Shown here piece by piece: positions 26,245 through 34,420 of a stretch of 64,000 nucleotides of DNA. Made by a program: the position numbers and the translations under genes. The notes beneath the pieces are model-generated. The model did no database searches. It saw only the letters and a program-made list of their open reading frames with translations, and had not been told where the DNA came from. The DNA is from Lachnospiraceae bacterium (lineage in GTDB: Bacteria > Bacillota > Clostridia > Lachnospirales > Lachnospiraceae): NCBI GenBank assembly GCA_910575605.1, contig CAJTEW010000004.1, positions 62,001-126,000 on the forward strand, read 5' to 3'. How positions within the stretch are numbered: position 1 is the stretch's first letter; the number at the start of each line of letters is the position of its first letter.

Positions 26245-27459
26245 ATGAAATATGATTTTACTTCGATTATTGACCGCCGCGGTAAAGATGCAATGGCGGT
26301 GGATGCTGTAGGGCAGACTATGGGGCAGTTTACGATTCCGGGGCCGAAGGAGGGATTTGATGCAATTCCTATGTGGGTTGCAGATATGAATTTTCCTACA
26401 GTACCTACGATTCCAGAAGCTATTAGGAACAGGGCAGACCATGCTTTGTATGGATATTTTGCTCCGTCAAAGGAATATCTTGACTCCATTATCAAATGGC
26501 AGGAAAACCGCAACGGCGTGACAGGTCTTGAAAAGGAAGCAATCGGGTATGAAAACGGCGTTTTGGGAGGAGTAATGTCGGCGCTTGCGTGTCTGGCGGC
26601 ATCTGGAGATGCAGTGCTCGTGCATAGTCCAACCTATATTGGTTTTACTGCGAGTCTTACAAATGGGGGATATAAGATTGTACATAGTCCTCTTAAGCAG
26701 GATGAAGAAGGAATCTGGCGTATGGATTATGAAGATATGGACGCAAAGCTTAAGAAAGAAAATATTCATGTGGCAATATTCTGCAGTCCGCATAATCCAT
26801 GCGGACGTGTATGGGAACGTTGGGAGATAGAGAAGGCAATGGAAATTTATAGGGCTAATGACTGCTATGTAATTTCAGATGAGATCTGGTCTGATATTAT
26901 TTTAGACGGACATAAGCATATTCCTACTCAGTCAGTGAGTGAGGATGCAAGAAATCGTACAATGGCGTTCTATGCTCCGAGCAAAACCTTCAATCTGGCA
27001 GGTCTGGTAGGAAGCTATCATATTATTTATAATAAATATCTGCGGGACAGGGTAACCGCTATGAGCAGTAAATGTCATTATAATAATATGAATGTAATAT
27101 CCATGCATGCACTGATTGGTGCGTATAAGCCGGAGGGATATGAATGGGTAGACGAGTTATGTGGGGTAATCAGTGAAAACGTAGATTATGCATGCAGCTA
27201 CATTAAAGATCATTTTGAAGGGGTAGAGCTTAGCAGGCCGCAGGGAACATATATGCTGTTTCTGGACTGCCAGAAATGGTGTGAGGCTCATAATAAGACA
27301 CTGGATGAGCTGCAGAAGGCAGGTACAGATGTGGGGGTTATCTGGCAGGACGGAAGAATGTTTCACGGTCCATATGCAATACGCATGAACTTGGCATTAC
27401 CCCTTAGCAGGGTAAAAGAAGCGTTTTGCAGACTTGACAAATATGTATTTAATGCATAA
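26245..27459 (+). CDS. PatB/MalY-type PLP aminotransferase or C-S beta-lyase
   Basis: Fold-type I PLP enzyme of 404 residues, closest in look to PatB/MalY, which cleave the C-S bond of cystathionine, cysteine and S-conjugates. Landmarks are M-W-V-A-D-M-N-F near residue 43, Y-G-Y-F for substrate stacking, S-P-H-N-P-C-G-R-V-W near 183, the cofactor Asp in V-I-S-D-E-I-W, the PLP lysine in A-P-S-K-T-F-N-L-A-G-L near 250, and the carboxylate-binding Arg in I-R-M-N-L-A. The start has GAGGAG upstream. It is followed by a strong terminator, then a MarR gene, a transporter pair and a dipeptidase that share its operator. C-S lyase is more likely than plain aminotransferase, but the substrate is unproven. 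Confidence 0.88.
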   Translation: MKYDFTSIIDRRGKDAMAVDAVGQTMGQFTIPGPKEGFDAIPMWVADMNFPTVPTIPEAIRNRADHALYGYFAPSKEYLDSIIKWQENRNGVTGLEKEAIGYENGVLGGVMSALACLAASGDAVLVHSPTYIGFTASLTNGGYKIVHSPLKQDEEGIWRMDYEDMDAKLKKENIHVAIFCSPHNPCGRVWERWEIEKAMEIYRANDCYVISDEIWSDIILDGHKHIPTQSVSEDARNRTMAFYAPSKTFNLAGLVGSYHIIYNKYLRDRVTAMSSKCHYNNMNVISMHALIGAYKPEGYEWVDELCGVISENVDYACSYIKDHFEGVELSRPQGTYMLFLDCQKWCEAHNKTLDELQKAGTDVGVIWQDGRMFHGPYAIRMNLALPLSRVKEAFCRLDKYVFNA

Positions 27460-27473
27460 AAATATCTAAAGAG

Positions 27474-27515
27474 GTGTAAGGCTTTCGGATATTCCGAAGG
27501 TTTTACACTTTTTTT
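27474..27515 (+). terminator. Terminator after the C-S lyase gene
   Basis: A 16-bp stem (27474-27489 with 27493-27508, two wobble pairs) with a 3-base loop is followed by seven T residues. It separates the lyase transcript from the MarR gene. Confidence 0.85.
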
Positions 27516-27580
27516 GTGGATGTTGACAAAAAAATAGAAATATGGGATAGTAAATATAATATATTTGGGGAGGGATTATT

Positions 27581-28039
27581 GTGAAAAGCATTAAATATAC
27601 GCCATATGAAATGTCAACAATTATTGAGAGGATGAATGCCCTTAATACGATAACGGCAGCGAAAGACTATGGAACAGGGGAAAGCATGCATACAGTGGAG
27701 GTGCATATTTTAAGCTGGATTGCTGCAAATCCAGGTATATCTCCGATTCAGGTAGCAGTCGACTGGAATCGTACAAAAGGTGCTGTATCACAGATTATAA
27801 AGAAACTGGAGGAAAAAGGACTGCTTGTCAGGGACAAAGAAGACGGCAGGAAGAGTATCCGTTTGTATGTTACGGAAAAAGGTGCTACGCTTGACAGGGC
27901 GCACAGGGCATATGATACAAGGAATTATGAGGGGTTTTTAAAGCTTGTAGAAAAGAAATTTTCATTAAAAGAAATTGAAAGAGGATTTGAGCTGATGGAG
28001 GAATGGATAGAGTTATCTAAGACGTGGGAACCATCTTAA
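27581..28039 (+). CDS. MarR-family transcriptional regulator
   Basis: Winged-helix regulator of 152 residues. The HTH is at about residues 50-75 (I-S-P-I-Q-V-A-V-D-W-N-R-T-K-G-A-V-S-Q-I-I-K-K-L), followed by the wing G-L-L-V-R-D-K-E-D-G-R-K-S-I-R-L-Y-V-T and a C-terminal dimer helix. The start is GTG at 27581 with GGGGAGGGA upstream. It sits alone between two terminators, inside a cluster of C-S lyase, membrane-protein pair and dipeptidase genes. The neighbouring promoters share an operator-like repeat that this protein is the obvious candidate to bind. No convincing copy of that element was seen before its own gene. Confidence 0.9.
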   Translation: MKSIKYTPYEMSTIIERMNALNTITAAKDYGTGESMHTVEVHILSWIAANPGISPIQVAVDWNRTKGAVSQIIKKLEEKGLLVRDKEDGRKSIRLYVTEKGATLDRAHRAYDTRNYEGFLKLVEKKFSLKEIERGFELMEEWIELSKTWEPS

Positions 28040-28096
28040 GCTTCGGTTTTTGTTATGAAAAAGACATACAATAATATAAATGATTTTGTGAGAAAT

Positions 28097-28136
28097 ATCT
28101 TCGGATCAGATATTATGATTATCCGGAGATTTTTTG
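28097..28136 (+). terminator. Terminator after marR
   Basis: ATCTTCGGAT at 28097-28106 pairs with ATCCGGAGAT at 28121-28130 (one wobble), followed by six T residues. The 235-base gap from 28040 to 28274 otherwise holds only A/T-rich sequence and the next promoter. Confidence 0.75.
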
Positions 28137-28179
28137 TTTGGCAAAATGATAGAAAATATTAATAATTTCTTAAAAAATA

Positions 28180-28234
28180 TTGACATAATAAATAAAAAAG
28201 AGTAGAATCTAAACTATAAGGTATAGGTTCTAAA
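28180..28234 (+). promoter_or_regulatory. Transporter-dipeptidase promoter with facing operator repeats
   Basis: TTGACA (28180-28185) and TAGAAT (28203-28208) are 17 bases apart. The -10 box is itself the start of a direct copy of the cluster element (28203-28218, 14 of 16 bases like the copy at 26186-26201). A reverse copy follows at 28217-28234 (16 of 18 bases). A repressor bound here would cover the -10 box and start site. Confidence 0.75.
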
Positions 28235-28274
28235 TTATGTAGTGGAAAAATAAGACAAAAGAGGAGGAAAACAA

Positions 28275-28997
28275 ATGGAAGCAATTAAAAACATGAATGG
28301 AACAGTGTGGGTTTTTGCCGCTATATTAATCGGCATGGTAATTGTACAGGCACTTTTGTTTCTAAGGCTGGCACTTAACATGAACAAGAAAACAAATGCA
28401 GTGTCAAAGGAAGAAATCAGCCAGGCAGTAAAGACAGGGGCAGTTTCTGCCATAGGACCTGCATTTTCCACACTTACAATCGCTCTTTCACTGATTGTTA
28501 TGGTTGGCTCCGGCGTGACATTTATGAGATGTGGAGTAATCGGTGCTCCAGCGTGGGAGTTGATGATGGCACAGTTTTCAGCGGGAGCAGCGGGTGTTGA
28601 ATTCGGTTCGGCAGAATTTACAGAATCAATATTTACTCTTTGCATTTTTGGAATGACTCTTGCATCGGCTCCATACTTTATCAATACTATCATTACACTG
28701 AAGCCATTAGATAAGGTGGTGGCAAAAAGTGCAGAAGCAGCACAGAAGGGAGGAGGCAGAAGCTTTGTCCCATATATGTCAAATGCAGCTATGTCCGGCC
28801 TTCTAGGATATTCTGTATTAGACTATTTTACAGCAGTTCCAAGTATTATTGCTTTTTTTGTGTCTGGTTTTGTTATGATTTTTGTATCAAATCTAGCAAA
28901 GAAGCTGAAAAATAATACATTGGGCAGCTTTTCTATGGCAATTGCCATGATAACGGCAATGATCGCCGGACAGGTACTGACTATGATAATGGGATAA
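28275..28997 (+). CDS. Small polytopic membrane protein, DUF5058-like
   Basis: A 240-residue membrane protein with five or six predicted helices: about residues 9-32, 55-85, 115-137, 175-212 and 217-240. The loop before the third helix is short and polar. From memory it resembles the family named DUF5058; I could not verify that. Conserved-looking small-residue runs (G-P-A-F-S-T-L, A-N-A-A-M-S-G-L-L-G) suggest helix packing as in a transporter. It is first in an operon with a second membrane protein and an M19 dipeptidase, under an operator shared with the C-S lyase. I infer that it is one half of a two-protein importer for the dipeptidase substrate. It has a GGAGGA ribosome site. Confidence 0.75.
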   Translation: MEAIKNMNGTVWVFAAILIGMVIVQALLFLRLALNMNKKTNAVSKEEISQAVKTGAVSAIGPAFSTLTIALSLIVMVGSGVTFMRCGVIGAPAWELMMAQFSAGAAGVEFGSAEFTESIFTLCIFGMTLASAPYFINTIITLKPLDKVVAKSAEAAQKGGGRSFVPYMSNAAMSGLLGYSVLDYFTAVPSIIAFFVSGFVMIFVSNLAKKLKNNTLGSFSMAIAMITAMIAGQVLTMIMG

Positions 28998-29012
28998 TAG
29001 GAGGAAAAATTC

Positions 29013-29765
29013 ATGAGTGAGAATAATGTAAATAGCATACAGGCAGCAGAGACAGAAGCAGCACAGAAAATATATAAGGATATTTTTATTCCCAAAGTAC
29101 ATAGAATTGGAAGATTGACAATGGCCGCGGCATTTGTATTGGCATTTCTTCCGGTAATTTATTTTGTATTTGTAAAAGGCTATATGGCGTCTGCATCAAG
29201 CTATATGAGTGTAATAGTTGCGATTTCTAGTATTGGTATTGGCATGTGGCTGACAGAGCCTTTAGCATATTGGCCGGTTTTAGGCAGTGCAGGAACGTAT
29301 ATGGGATATTTGTCTGGCAATGTAGGCGCTATGAGGTTTCCTGTTGCACTTAATCTTCAGTCTGTTATGAATGCAAATATCAATACAATGAGAGGTCAGA
29401 TTGTTACAATCGTTGGTATTGCTTCTTCTATTGTAGTAAATCTTGTTCTTTTACTGATATTTGTTCTGGGCGGTGAATGGCTTATAGGAATACTGCCGGA
29501 AGTTGTTATGGCATCCTTTGCATTTGTTATGGTTGGACTTTTAGGCTCTATGATTTTTATGCGTTTTAATGGAGAAGGCGGTATGGCAAAGAATGTGAAA
29601 GGCATGGCTCCATATTTGCTTCTTGCAGTTATATTAAAATTCGTTATTGGAAAGATACCGGCACTTAGTACATGGGGAATGGCTGTTACAGTTGGTCTAT
29701 GTATTGCGCTCGGGTATGTGCTTTATAAGAGAGACTGTAAAAAGGATGCAGAAACGGTAAAATAA
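29013..29765 (+). CDS. Second small polytopic membrane protein of unknown family
   Basis: A 250-residue protein with a hydrophilic N-terminus of about 30 residues and roughly seven hydrophobic segments: near 35-55, 62-80, 84-102, 127-150, 155-180, 193-210 and 218-238. It ends in a lysine-rich tail. I do not recognise the family. It starts 15 bases after the DUF5058-like gene, with GGAGGA upstream, and is followed 33 bases later by the dipeptidase. Two small membrane proteins next to a dipeptidase recall the E. coli yjiH-yjiG-iadA arrangement, though I see no clear sequence likeness. Probably forms one transporter with its neighbour. Confidence 0.72.
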   Translation: MSENNVNSIQAAETEAAQKIYKDIFIPKVHRIGRLTMAAAFVLAFLPVIYFVFVKGYMASASSYMSVIVAISSIGIGMWLTEPLAYWPVLGSAGTYMGYLSGNVGAMRFPVALNLQSVMNANINTMRGQIVTIVGIASSIVVNLVLLLIFVLGGEWLIGILPEVVMASFAFVMVGLLGSMIFMRFNGEGGMAKNVKGMAPYLLLAVILKFVIGKIPALSTWGMAVTVGLCIALGYVLYKRDCKKDAETVK

Positions 29766-29798
29766 AAATGATTCTGCAGAAGGAAAAGGAGAAAAGAT

Positions 29799-30782
29799 AT
29801 GCAGTTTATAGATATGCATTGTGATTCATTGATGATGCTTTTATTCAGGGACAAAGATAAAGGGAATCTCTATGATTCAAAGTTCACATCCGTTGATTTT
29901 TCCAGAATGAAAAAAGGTGGACAGATGGCACAGTTCTTTGCTGTCTTTCTTCCGCCAGAGGAAGCTTATAAAATGATGGGGGTGGCCCCGGTTCCTGAAG
30001 AAGAATATATTAAGATTTTGAGAAAATACCTTATTGATAATGTAGAAAAGCACCAGGATATAATAGGTATGGCATATAATGCAGAGGATGTTAAGAGGAA
30101 TTGCTCACAAGGCAGGATGTCAGCTGTCCTTACGATGGAGGATGGAAGAGCAGTTATGGGCAGAATGGAAAACATAAAGAGATATTATGATATGGGGTTC
30201 CGCGCAATATCTCTTACATGGAATACTCCAAACTGCTTTGGCGCTCCAAATTCTAAGGCTCCAGAGATCATGAAAGCAGGTCTTACAGAATTTGGAAAGG
30301 AGGCAGCAGCTTATATGCAGGAGTTAGGAATGCTGGTGGACGTGTCTCATCTATCTGAAGGCGGTTTTTATGATGTCGCAGATGTTTGTAAAAAACCGTT
30401 TGCAGCCACTCATTCCAACAGCATTTCCCTGTGTCCGCATCAGAGAAATCTTACAGATGCTCAAATTCGAATTCTGGGGCAGACAGGCAGTGTGACTGGA
30501 ATTAATTTCGGACCGGAATTTTTGAATGAGGATGTAGAATGTAAGGACAGTACAGCAGAGCTTATGGCAAAACATGCACGGCACATTGTTGATGTAGGCG
30601 GTATTGAATGTGTAGGGCTTGGAAGTGATTTTGACGGTATTACGGGTAATATGGAAATCAGCGACTGCTCTAAGGTACAGATACTAATAGATGCCCTTAA
30701 AAAGGTCCGGTTTTCGGAAGATGATATTGAAAAAATTTTTTATAAAAATGTGCTGAGGGTTATGCAAGATAGTATGAAATAG
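29799..30782 (+). CDS. Membrane dipeptidase-like enzyme (peptidase family M19)
   Basis: Zinc dipeptidase of the renal dipeptidase family, 327 residues. The metal ligands are visible: D-M-H-C-D-S (H-x-D) near residue 7, the bridging Glu in L-T-M-E-D-G near 112, His in V-D-V-S-H-L near 184 and in A-A-T-H-S-N near 203, and the catalytic-region Asp in G-L-G-S-D-F-D-G near 272. No signal peptide is seen, so it acts in the cytoplasm. Mammalian members cleave Cys-Gly conjugates such as leukotriene D4 and cystinyl-bis-glycine; bacterial members cleave varied dipeptides, including D-residue ones. Grouping with a C-S lyase favours a Cys-Gly type substrate here, which is an inference. Confidence 0.92.
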   Translation: MQFIDMHCDSLMMLLFRDKDKGNLYDSKFTSVDFSRMKKGGQMAQFFAVFLPPEEAYKMMGVAPVPEEEYIKILRKYLIDNVEKHQDIIGMAYNAEDVKRNCSQGRMSAVLTMEDGRAVMGRMENIKRYYDMGFRAISLTWNTPNCFGAPNSKAPEIMKAGLTEFGKEAAAYMQELGMLVDVSHLSEGGFYDVADVCKKPFAATHSNSISLCPHQRNLTDAQIRILGQTGSVTGINFGPEFLNEDVECKDSTAELMAKHARHIVDVGGIECVGLGSDFDGITGNMEISDCSKVQILIDALKKVRFSEDDIEKIFYKNVLRVMQDSMK

Positions 30783-30793
30783 GAAATGGATAG

Positions 30794-30837
30794 AAGCTGT
30801 GATCTACAGGCCGGGACTGTAGACCACAGCTTTTTTT
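30794..30837 (+). terminator. Terminator after the dipeptidase gene
   Basis: A 16-bp stem (30794-30809 with 30817-30832, one wobble) with a 7-base loop is followed by seven T residues. It cleanly ends the transporter-dipeptidase operon. Confidence 0.88.
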
Positions 30838-30858
30838 GTCAATATCCCCCAGGGAGGC

Positions 30859-30888
30859 TTGTCTATACCGCGGATGGGCAGATATAAT
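30859..30888 (+). promoter_or_regulatory. Likely promoter of the ABC importer operon
   Basis: TATAAT at 30883-30888 has a weak TTGTCT at 30859-30864, 18 bases upstream. It lies 34 bases before the substrate-binding protein gene and just after the previous operon's terminator. Confidence 0.45.
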
Positions 30889-30921
30889 AGAGCAGATTTT
30901 AATAGTCTGCGGAGGTAAGGA

Positions 30922-32532
30922 ATGAGAAAAAAAAGGAGCATTAGTATTTTTTGCTGTCTGTTTATGTTATTTTTGTCTGCATGCGGAAATTCTGGTACAA
31001 AAAACGAGAGAGCAGACAGGGAAGACAAGGATTCGATTGTCTGCTATGTGGGTCATGGCTTCTTTGAAAGTTCACTGGATCCGGTAAAAGGAGGGTTCTC
31101 CTATGGGTGGAGTTTCATCAATAACGCGCTTCTTAAGGTGCAGTCAGATTCCACGTATGCCGGTGATTTGGCAGAAAGCTATAGTATATCAGAGGACGCT
31201 CTTACATATACCTTTATTTTAAAAGAGGGAATTTCCTTTCATGACGGTTCAGAATTTACCGCAGAGGATGTGGTGTTTACCTATGAAACTGTAAAGGAGA
31301 ATCAGGGGAAGAATGAAAAGGTGGACTTAAGCAGGATGATATCCATTAAAGCGGTGGATGACAGGACAGTTAAGATTACTCTGGATGCGCCCTATTCTCC
31401 GTTTCTTGATATGACGGCGCAGCTTGGTATTGTCCCCCGGAGCGGATATGACAGCGAGAGCTTTAATGAGCTGCCGGTAGGCACAGGGGCCTGGAAGGCT
31501 GTTCAGTATGATGCGGAACAGCAGTTAATTGTTGAAGCGAATGAAAATTATTTTGATGGCGTTCCTAGTATAAAAAAGGTAACCTTTGTGAATATGGATA
31601 ATGAGGCGGCATTTTCAAACGCCCGTTCCGGACAGCTGGACGTAGTCATGGTGCAGCCCAACTATGCAAAGGAGCAGATACCGGGCATGCATGTGGAAAA
31701 GCTTGAGACGATGGATGTACGGAATATAAGCCTTCCCTGTCTGCCTTTGCGGACGGTAGAAACTCCGGATGGGAAGAAGGTAAGGGCAGGAAATAATGTG
31801 ACAGCGGACGCGGCAGTGCGGGAGGCGCTGAATATTGGAATAGATAGGAAAAATATAATTGAAAATGCTTTTAATGGCGTAGGTGTGCCCGCATATGGAT
31901 TCACAGATAACCTGGAATGGGGGAATGCACCGGAAATAACAGACTGCAGGCGTAAGGATGCAGAGGCGCTTCTTGAGACAGCTGGATGGAAGGATACAGA
32001 TGGGGACGGCATACGGGAAAAAGGTGAATTAAAGTGCTCCTTTGAGGTTTATACTCCCTCCGATGAGCAGGATCGTTACCAGCTTGCTGCGGCTCTTGCG
32101 GAGGATGCTCGGAAGCTTGGTATTGAAATCAGTGTAAAGCAGACAACATGGGATGAAATTACAAAGGCCGCTTACCAGTCAGGTGTAGTGTGGGGATTCG
32201 GGCAGTTCAGCCCCATGGTGATTCATCAGCTATTTTCTTCGGAGACATTCCTTACGGCTCAGTATTCTAATACACCGGGATATGAAAATGCACAGGCAGA
32301 TGCATTAATAAAGGAAGCAATTGAAAGCGACAGGCATGACAAGGCGGTGGAGAAGTGGAGGGAAGTGCAGGAGATTTTTGCACAGGAAAATCCATATCTT
32401 TATCTTGTTAATATAGAGCACTGTTATTTTGTAAGCGACAGGGTTGATATTTCGGTATCTACGCAGGTACCGCATCCTCATGGACATGGGATTCCCATTA
32501 TCTGTAATATGAAGGACTGGAGTCTGAAATAA
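30922..32532 (+). CDS. Nickel/peptide-type ABC transporter substrate-binding lipoprotein
   Basis: Extracellular solute-binding protein of family 5, 536 residues. The signal peptide ends in the lipobox L-S-A-C with the lipidated cysteine at residue 21. Family motifs are L-A-E-S-Y-S-I-S-E-D-A-L-T-Y-T-F near residue 76 and F-H-D-G-S-E-F-T-A-E-D-V-V-F-T-Y near 104. The C-terminal region has H-P-H-G-H-G, a histidine cluster that I associate with clostridial nickel-type members and that could contact metal. Two permeases and two ATPases follow. A His-rich metal sensor lies just after the operon, which supports metal or metal-chelate import over peptides, without proof. Confidence 0.88.
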   Translation: MRKKRSISIFCCLFMLFLSACGNSGTKNERADREDKDSIVCYVGHGFFESSLDPVKGGFSYGWSFINNALLKVQSDSTYAGDLAESYSISEDALTYTFILKEGISFHDGSEFTAEDVVFTYETVKENQGKNEKVDLSRMISIKAVDDRTVKITLDAPYSPFLDMTAQLGIVPRSGYDSESFNELPVGTGAWKAVQYDAEQQLIVEANENYFDGVPSIKKVTFVNMDNEAAFSNARSGQLDVVMVQPNYAKEQIPGMHVEKLETMDVRNISLPCLPLRTVETPDGKKVRAGNNVTADAAVREALNIGIDRKNIIENAFNGVGVPAYGFTDNLEWGNAPEITDCRRKDAEALLETAGWKDTDGDGIREKGELKCSFEVYTPSDEQDRYQLAAALAEDARKLGIEISVKQTTWDEITKAAYQSGVVWGFGQFSPMVIHQLFSSETFLTAQYSNTPGYENAQADALIKEAIESDRHDKAVEKWREVQEIFAQENPYLYLVNIEHCYFVSDRVDISVSTQVPHPHGHGIPIICNMKDWSLK

Positions 32533-32571
32533 ATATGGCAGTTAAATTTCTAAAGAGGAGGGGATGAAAAA

Positions 32572-33549
32572 ATGGCGCGCATGAAATATACGGGAAAAAC
32601 GGTGCTGCGGATGCTCACACTTTTCATCGCAGTCAGCATTTTATCTTTTCTTCTACTGGAAGCGTCTCCCGTGGACCCGATGACAGCCTATATTGGCACA
32701 GATTCGACATTTTCTGAGGAAGCAAAGGAGGAGATATTAAGGCACTGGGGGTTAAATGAGCCGCCTGTAAAGAGGTTCTTTAAATGGGCATGGAACTTTG
32801 TACATGGCGACTGGGGAGAGTCTATTACTTATAAAAAGCCGGTGAAAACAGTTATCGCAGAACGTCTTAAATATTCTCTGGCATTGATGTTTGCGGCGTG
32901 GAGCTTTTCGGGAATACTGGGATATGCTATGGGAATACTTGCGGCTGTTAGAAAAGGCAGGCTTACAGACAAGCTGATTAAGACCTTCTGCCTGGCGCTT
33001 CAGTCGGCTCCCACTTTCTGGATAGGACTTTTGTCTCTGAGCCTTTTTGCAGTACACCTTGGGTGGTTCCCCATTGGGCTTGCTGCGCCTATGGGGAAGG
33101 CGGCGGAAGAGGTTACGATCTCGGATCGTATTTACCATATGATTCTTCCGGCGTTTACTTTAAGCGTTTTAGGAATAGGAAAGATTGCATTGTATACAAG
33201 GCAGAAATTTATAGAGATTTTAAATCGGGAGTTTATTTTGTATGCAAAGGCAAAGGGGGAAAGTATGGGGCAGATTGTAATGCGTCATGGAATCCGCAAT
33301 ACACTGATGCCGGCTGTGACCGTGCAGTTTGCCTCCTTTAGCGAGCTGTTTGGCGGGATAGCGCTGGCGGAGTCTGTATTTTCTTATCCGGGAATCGGAA
33401 GCGCGCTTACGGCGGCAGGACTCGGCGGAGACGTGCCGCTGCTTCTTGGAATTGCCGTATGCAGCGCGGCATTTGTGTTTGCCGGGAATCTGACTGCAGA
33501 CATATTGTATCTGGCGCTGGAGCCTAGAGATGGCAGTTTTGTACATTAG
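32572..33549 (+). CDS. ABC importer permease, DppB/NikB type
   Basis: First inner-membrane subunit of the importer, 325 residues. It has the N-terminal helix typical of this class (about 14-32), the A-S-P-V-D-P-M-T-A-Y-I-G loop, and five more helices. The ATPase-coupling loop is R-E-F-I-L-Y-A-K-A-K-G-E-S near residue 220 and is followed by H-G-I-R-N-T-L-M-P. It begins 40 bases after the binding-protein gene, and its 3' end overlaps the next permease gene by 20 bases. Confidence 0.92.
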   Translation: MARMKYTGKTVLRMLTLFIAVSILSFLLLEASPVDPMTAYIGTDSTFSEEAKEEILRHWGLNEPPVKRFFKWAWNFVHGDWGESITYKKPVKTVIAERLKYSLALMFAAWSFSGILGYAMGILAAVRKGRLTDKLIKTFCLALQSAPTFWIGLLSLSLFAVHLGWFPIGLAAPMGKAAEEVTISDRIYHMILPAFTLSVLGIGKIALYTRQKFIEILNREFILYAKAKGESMGQIVMRHGIRNTLMPAVTVQFASFSELFGGIALAESVFSYPGIGSALTAAGLGGDVPLLLGIAVCSAAFVFAGNLTADILYLALEPRDGSFVH

Positions 33550-34405
33550 GGAGAATTTCCGGAAATGGAGTATGAAGTGGATGAAAAAGTGTAACACAAG
33601 AACAAGAGTTATGATTTATATTGGATTTGCCTCAGTTTATCTTCTTGGTATTTTCTTCTGGGGGCTTTTTATGCCGGAGAGCGGGTATGATGTAAATTAT
33701 GCGGATAAGCTGCTTCCTCCGGGGAGCGGACATCTATTCGGAACGGATTTTATGGGCAGGGATATGCTGATGCGTTCGGTTAAGGGGATATCTGTCAGTC
33801 TGCTGACTGCGGCGCTGGCTGCAGGAATAAGTTCGGTGATTGCACTTGCTTTCGGGGTGACGGCAGCAGTCTTTGGAGGCAGGCTTGACAGCTTTGTGAA
33901 CTGGTGTGTGGATCTTTTTATGGGAATCCCTCATCTAGTTTTGTTAATTCTAATTTCCTTTATGCTGGGAAGAGGGGCGAAAGGCGTTACGGCAGCGGTA
34001 GCATTTACCCATTGGCCGGAGCTTACCCGTGTGGTGCGTGCCGAGGTGATTTCGGTGCGTTCATCTCAATATGTCCGTGCTGCGTATAAAATGGGAAAAA
34101 GCCGCTTCAGCGTGGCATGGGGGCATGTGATTCCCCATGTGCTGCCGGTTTATCTTGTGGGTGTGATTCTTTTATTTCCCCATGCAGTCATGCATGAGGC
34201 GTCCATCACCTTTTTGGGTTTCGGCCTTCCAGCGGAGGAACCTGCAATCGGCGTGATCTTATCAGAATCTATGAAATATATTGCTATGGGGAAATGGTGG
34301 CTGATGCTTTTTCCGGGCCTTATGCTGCTTTTGGCGGTTATGCTGTTTGATATAATTGGAGAAAACTTAAAAAGGCTGTGGAATCCGGACAGCGGCAATG
34401 AATAG
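33530..34405 (+). CDS. ABC importer permease, DppC/NikC type
   Basis: Second permease subunit, 291 residues, with a first helix at about 27-45 and further helices from about 85. L-F-G-T-D-F-M-G-R-D is the classic DppC/NikC motif near residue 67, and the coupling loop is S-S-Q-Y-V-R-A-A-Y-K-M-G-K near 180. The ATG at 33530 has GGAG 7 bases upstream and overlaps the preceding gene; ATGs at 33572 or 33581 would also give a sensible N-terminus, so the exact start is unsure. Confidence 0.9.
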   Translation: MAVLYIRENFRKWSMKWMKKCNTRTRVMIYIGFASVYLLGIFFWGLFMPESGYDVNYADKLLPPGSGHLFGTDFMGRDMLMRSVKGISVSLLTAALAAGISSVIALAFGVTAAVFGGRLDSFVNWCVDLFMGIPHLVLLILISFMLGRGAKGVTAAVAFTHWPELTRVVRAEVISVRSSQYVRAAYKMGKSRFSVAWGHVIPHVLPVYLVGVILLFPHAVMHEASITFLGFGLPAEEPAIGVILSESMKYIAMGKWWLMLFPGLMLLLAVMLFDIIGENLKRLWNPDSGNE

Positions 34406-34420
34406 AAACAGGAGGAAGAT

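Noticed and set aside
27523-27560. Possible promoter for marR (TTGACA at 27523 with TATAAT at 27555)
   Set aside because: The spacing is 26 bases, far from 17. GATAGT at 27546 gives the right spacing but is a poor -10 box, so no promoter was called.
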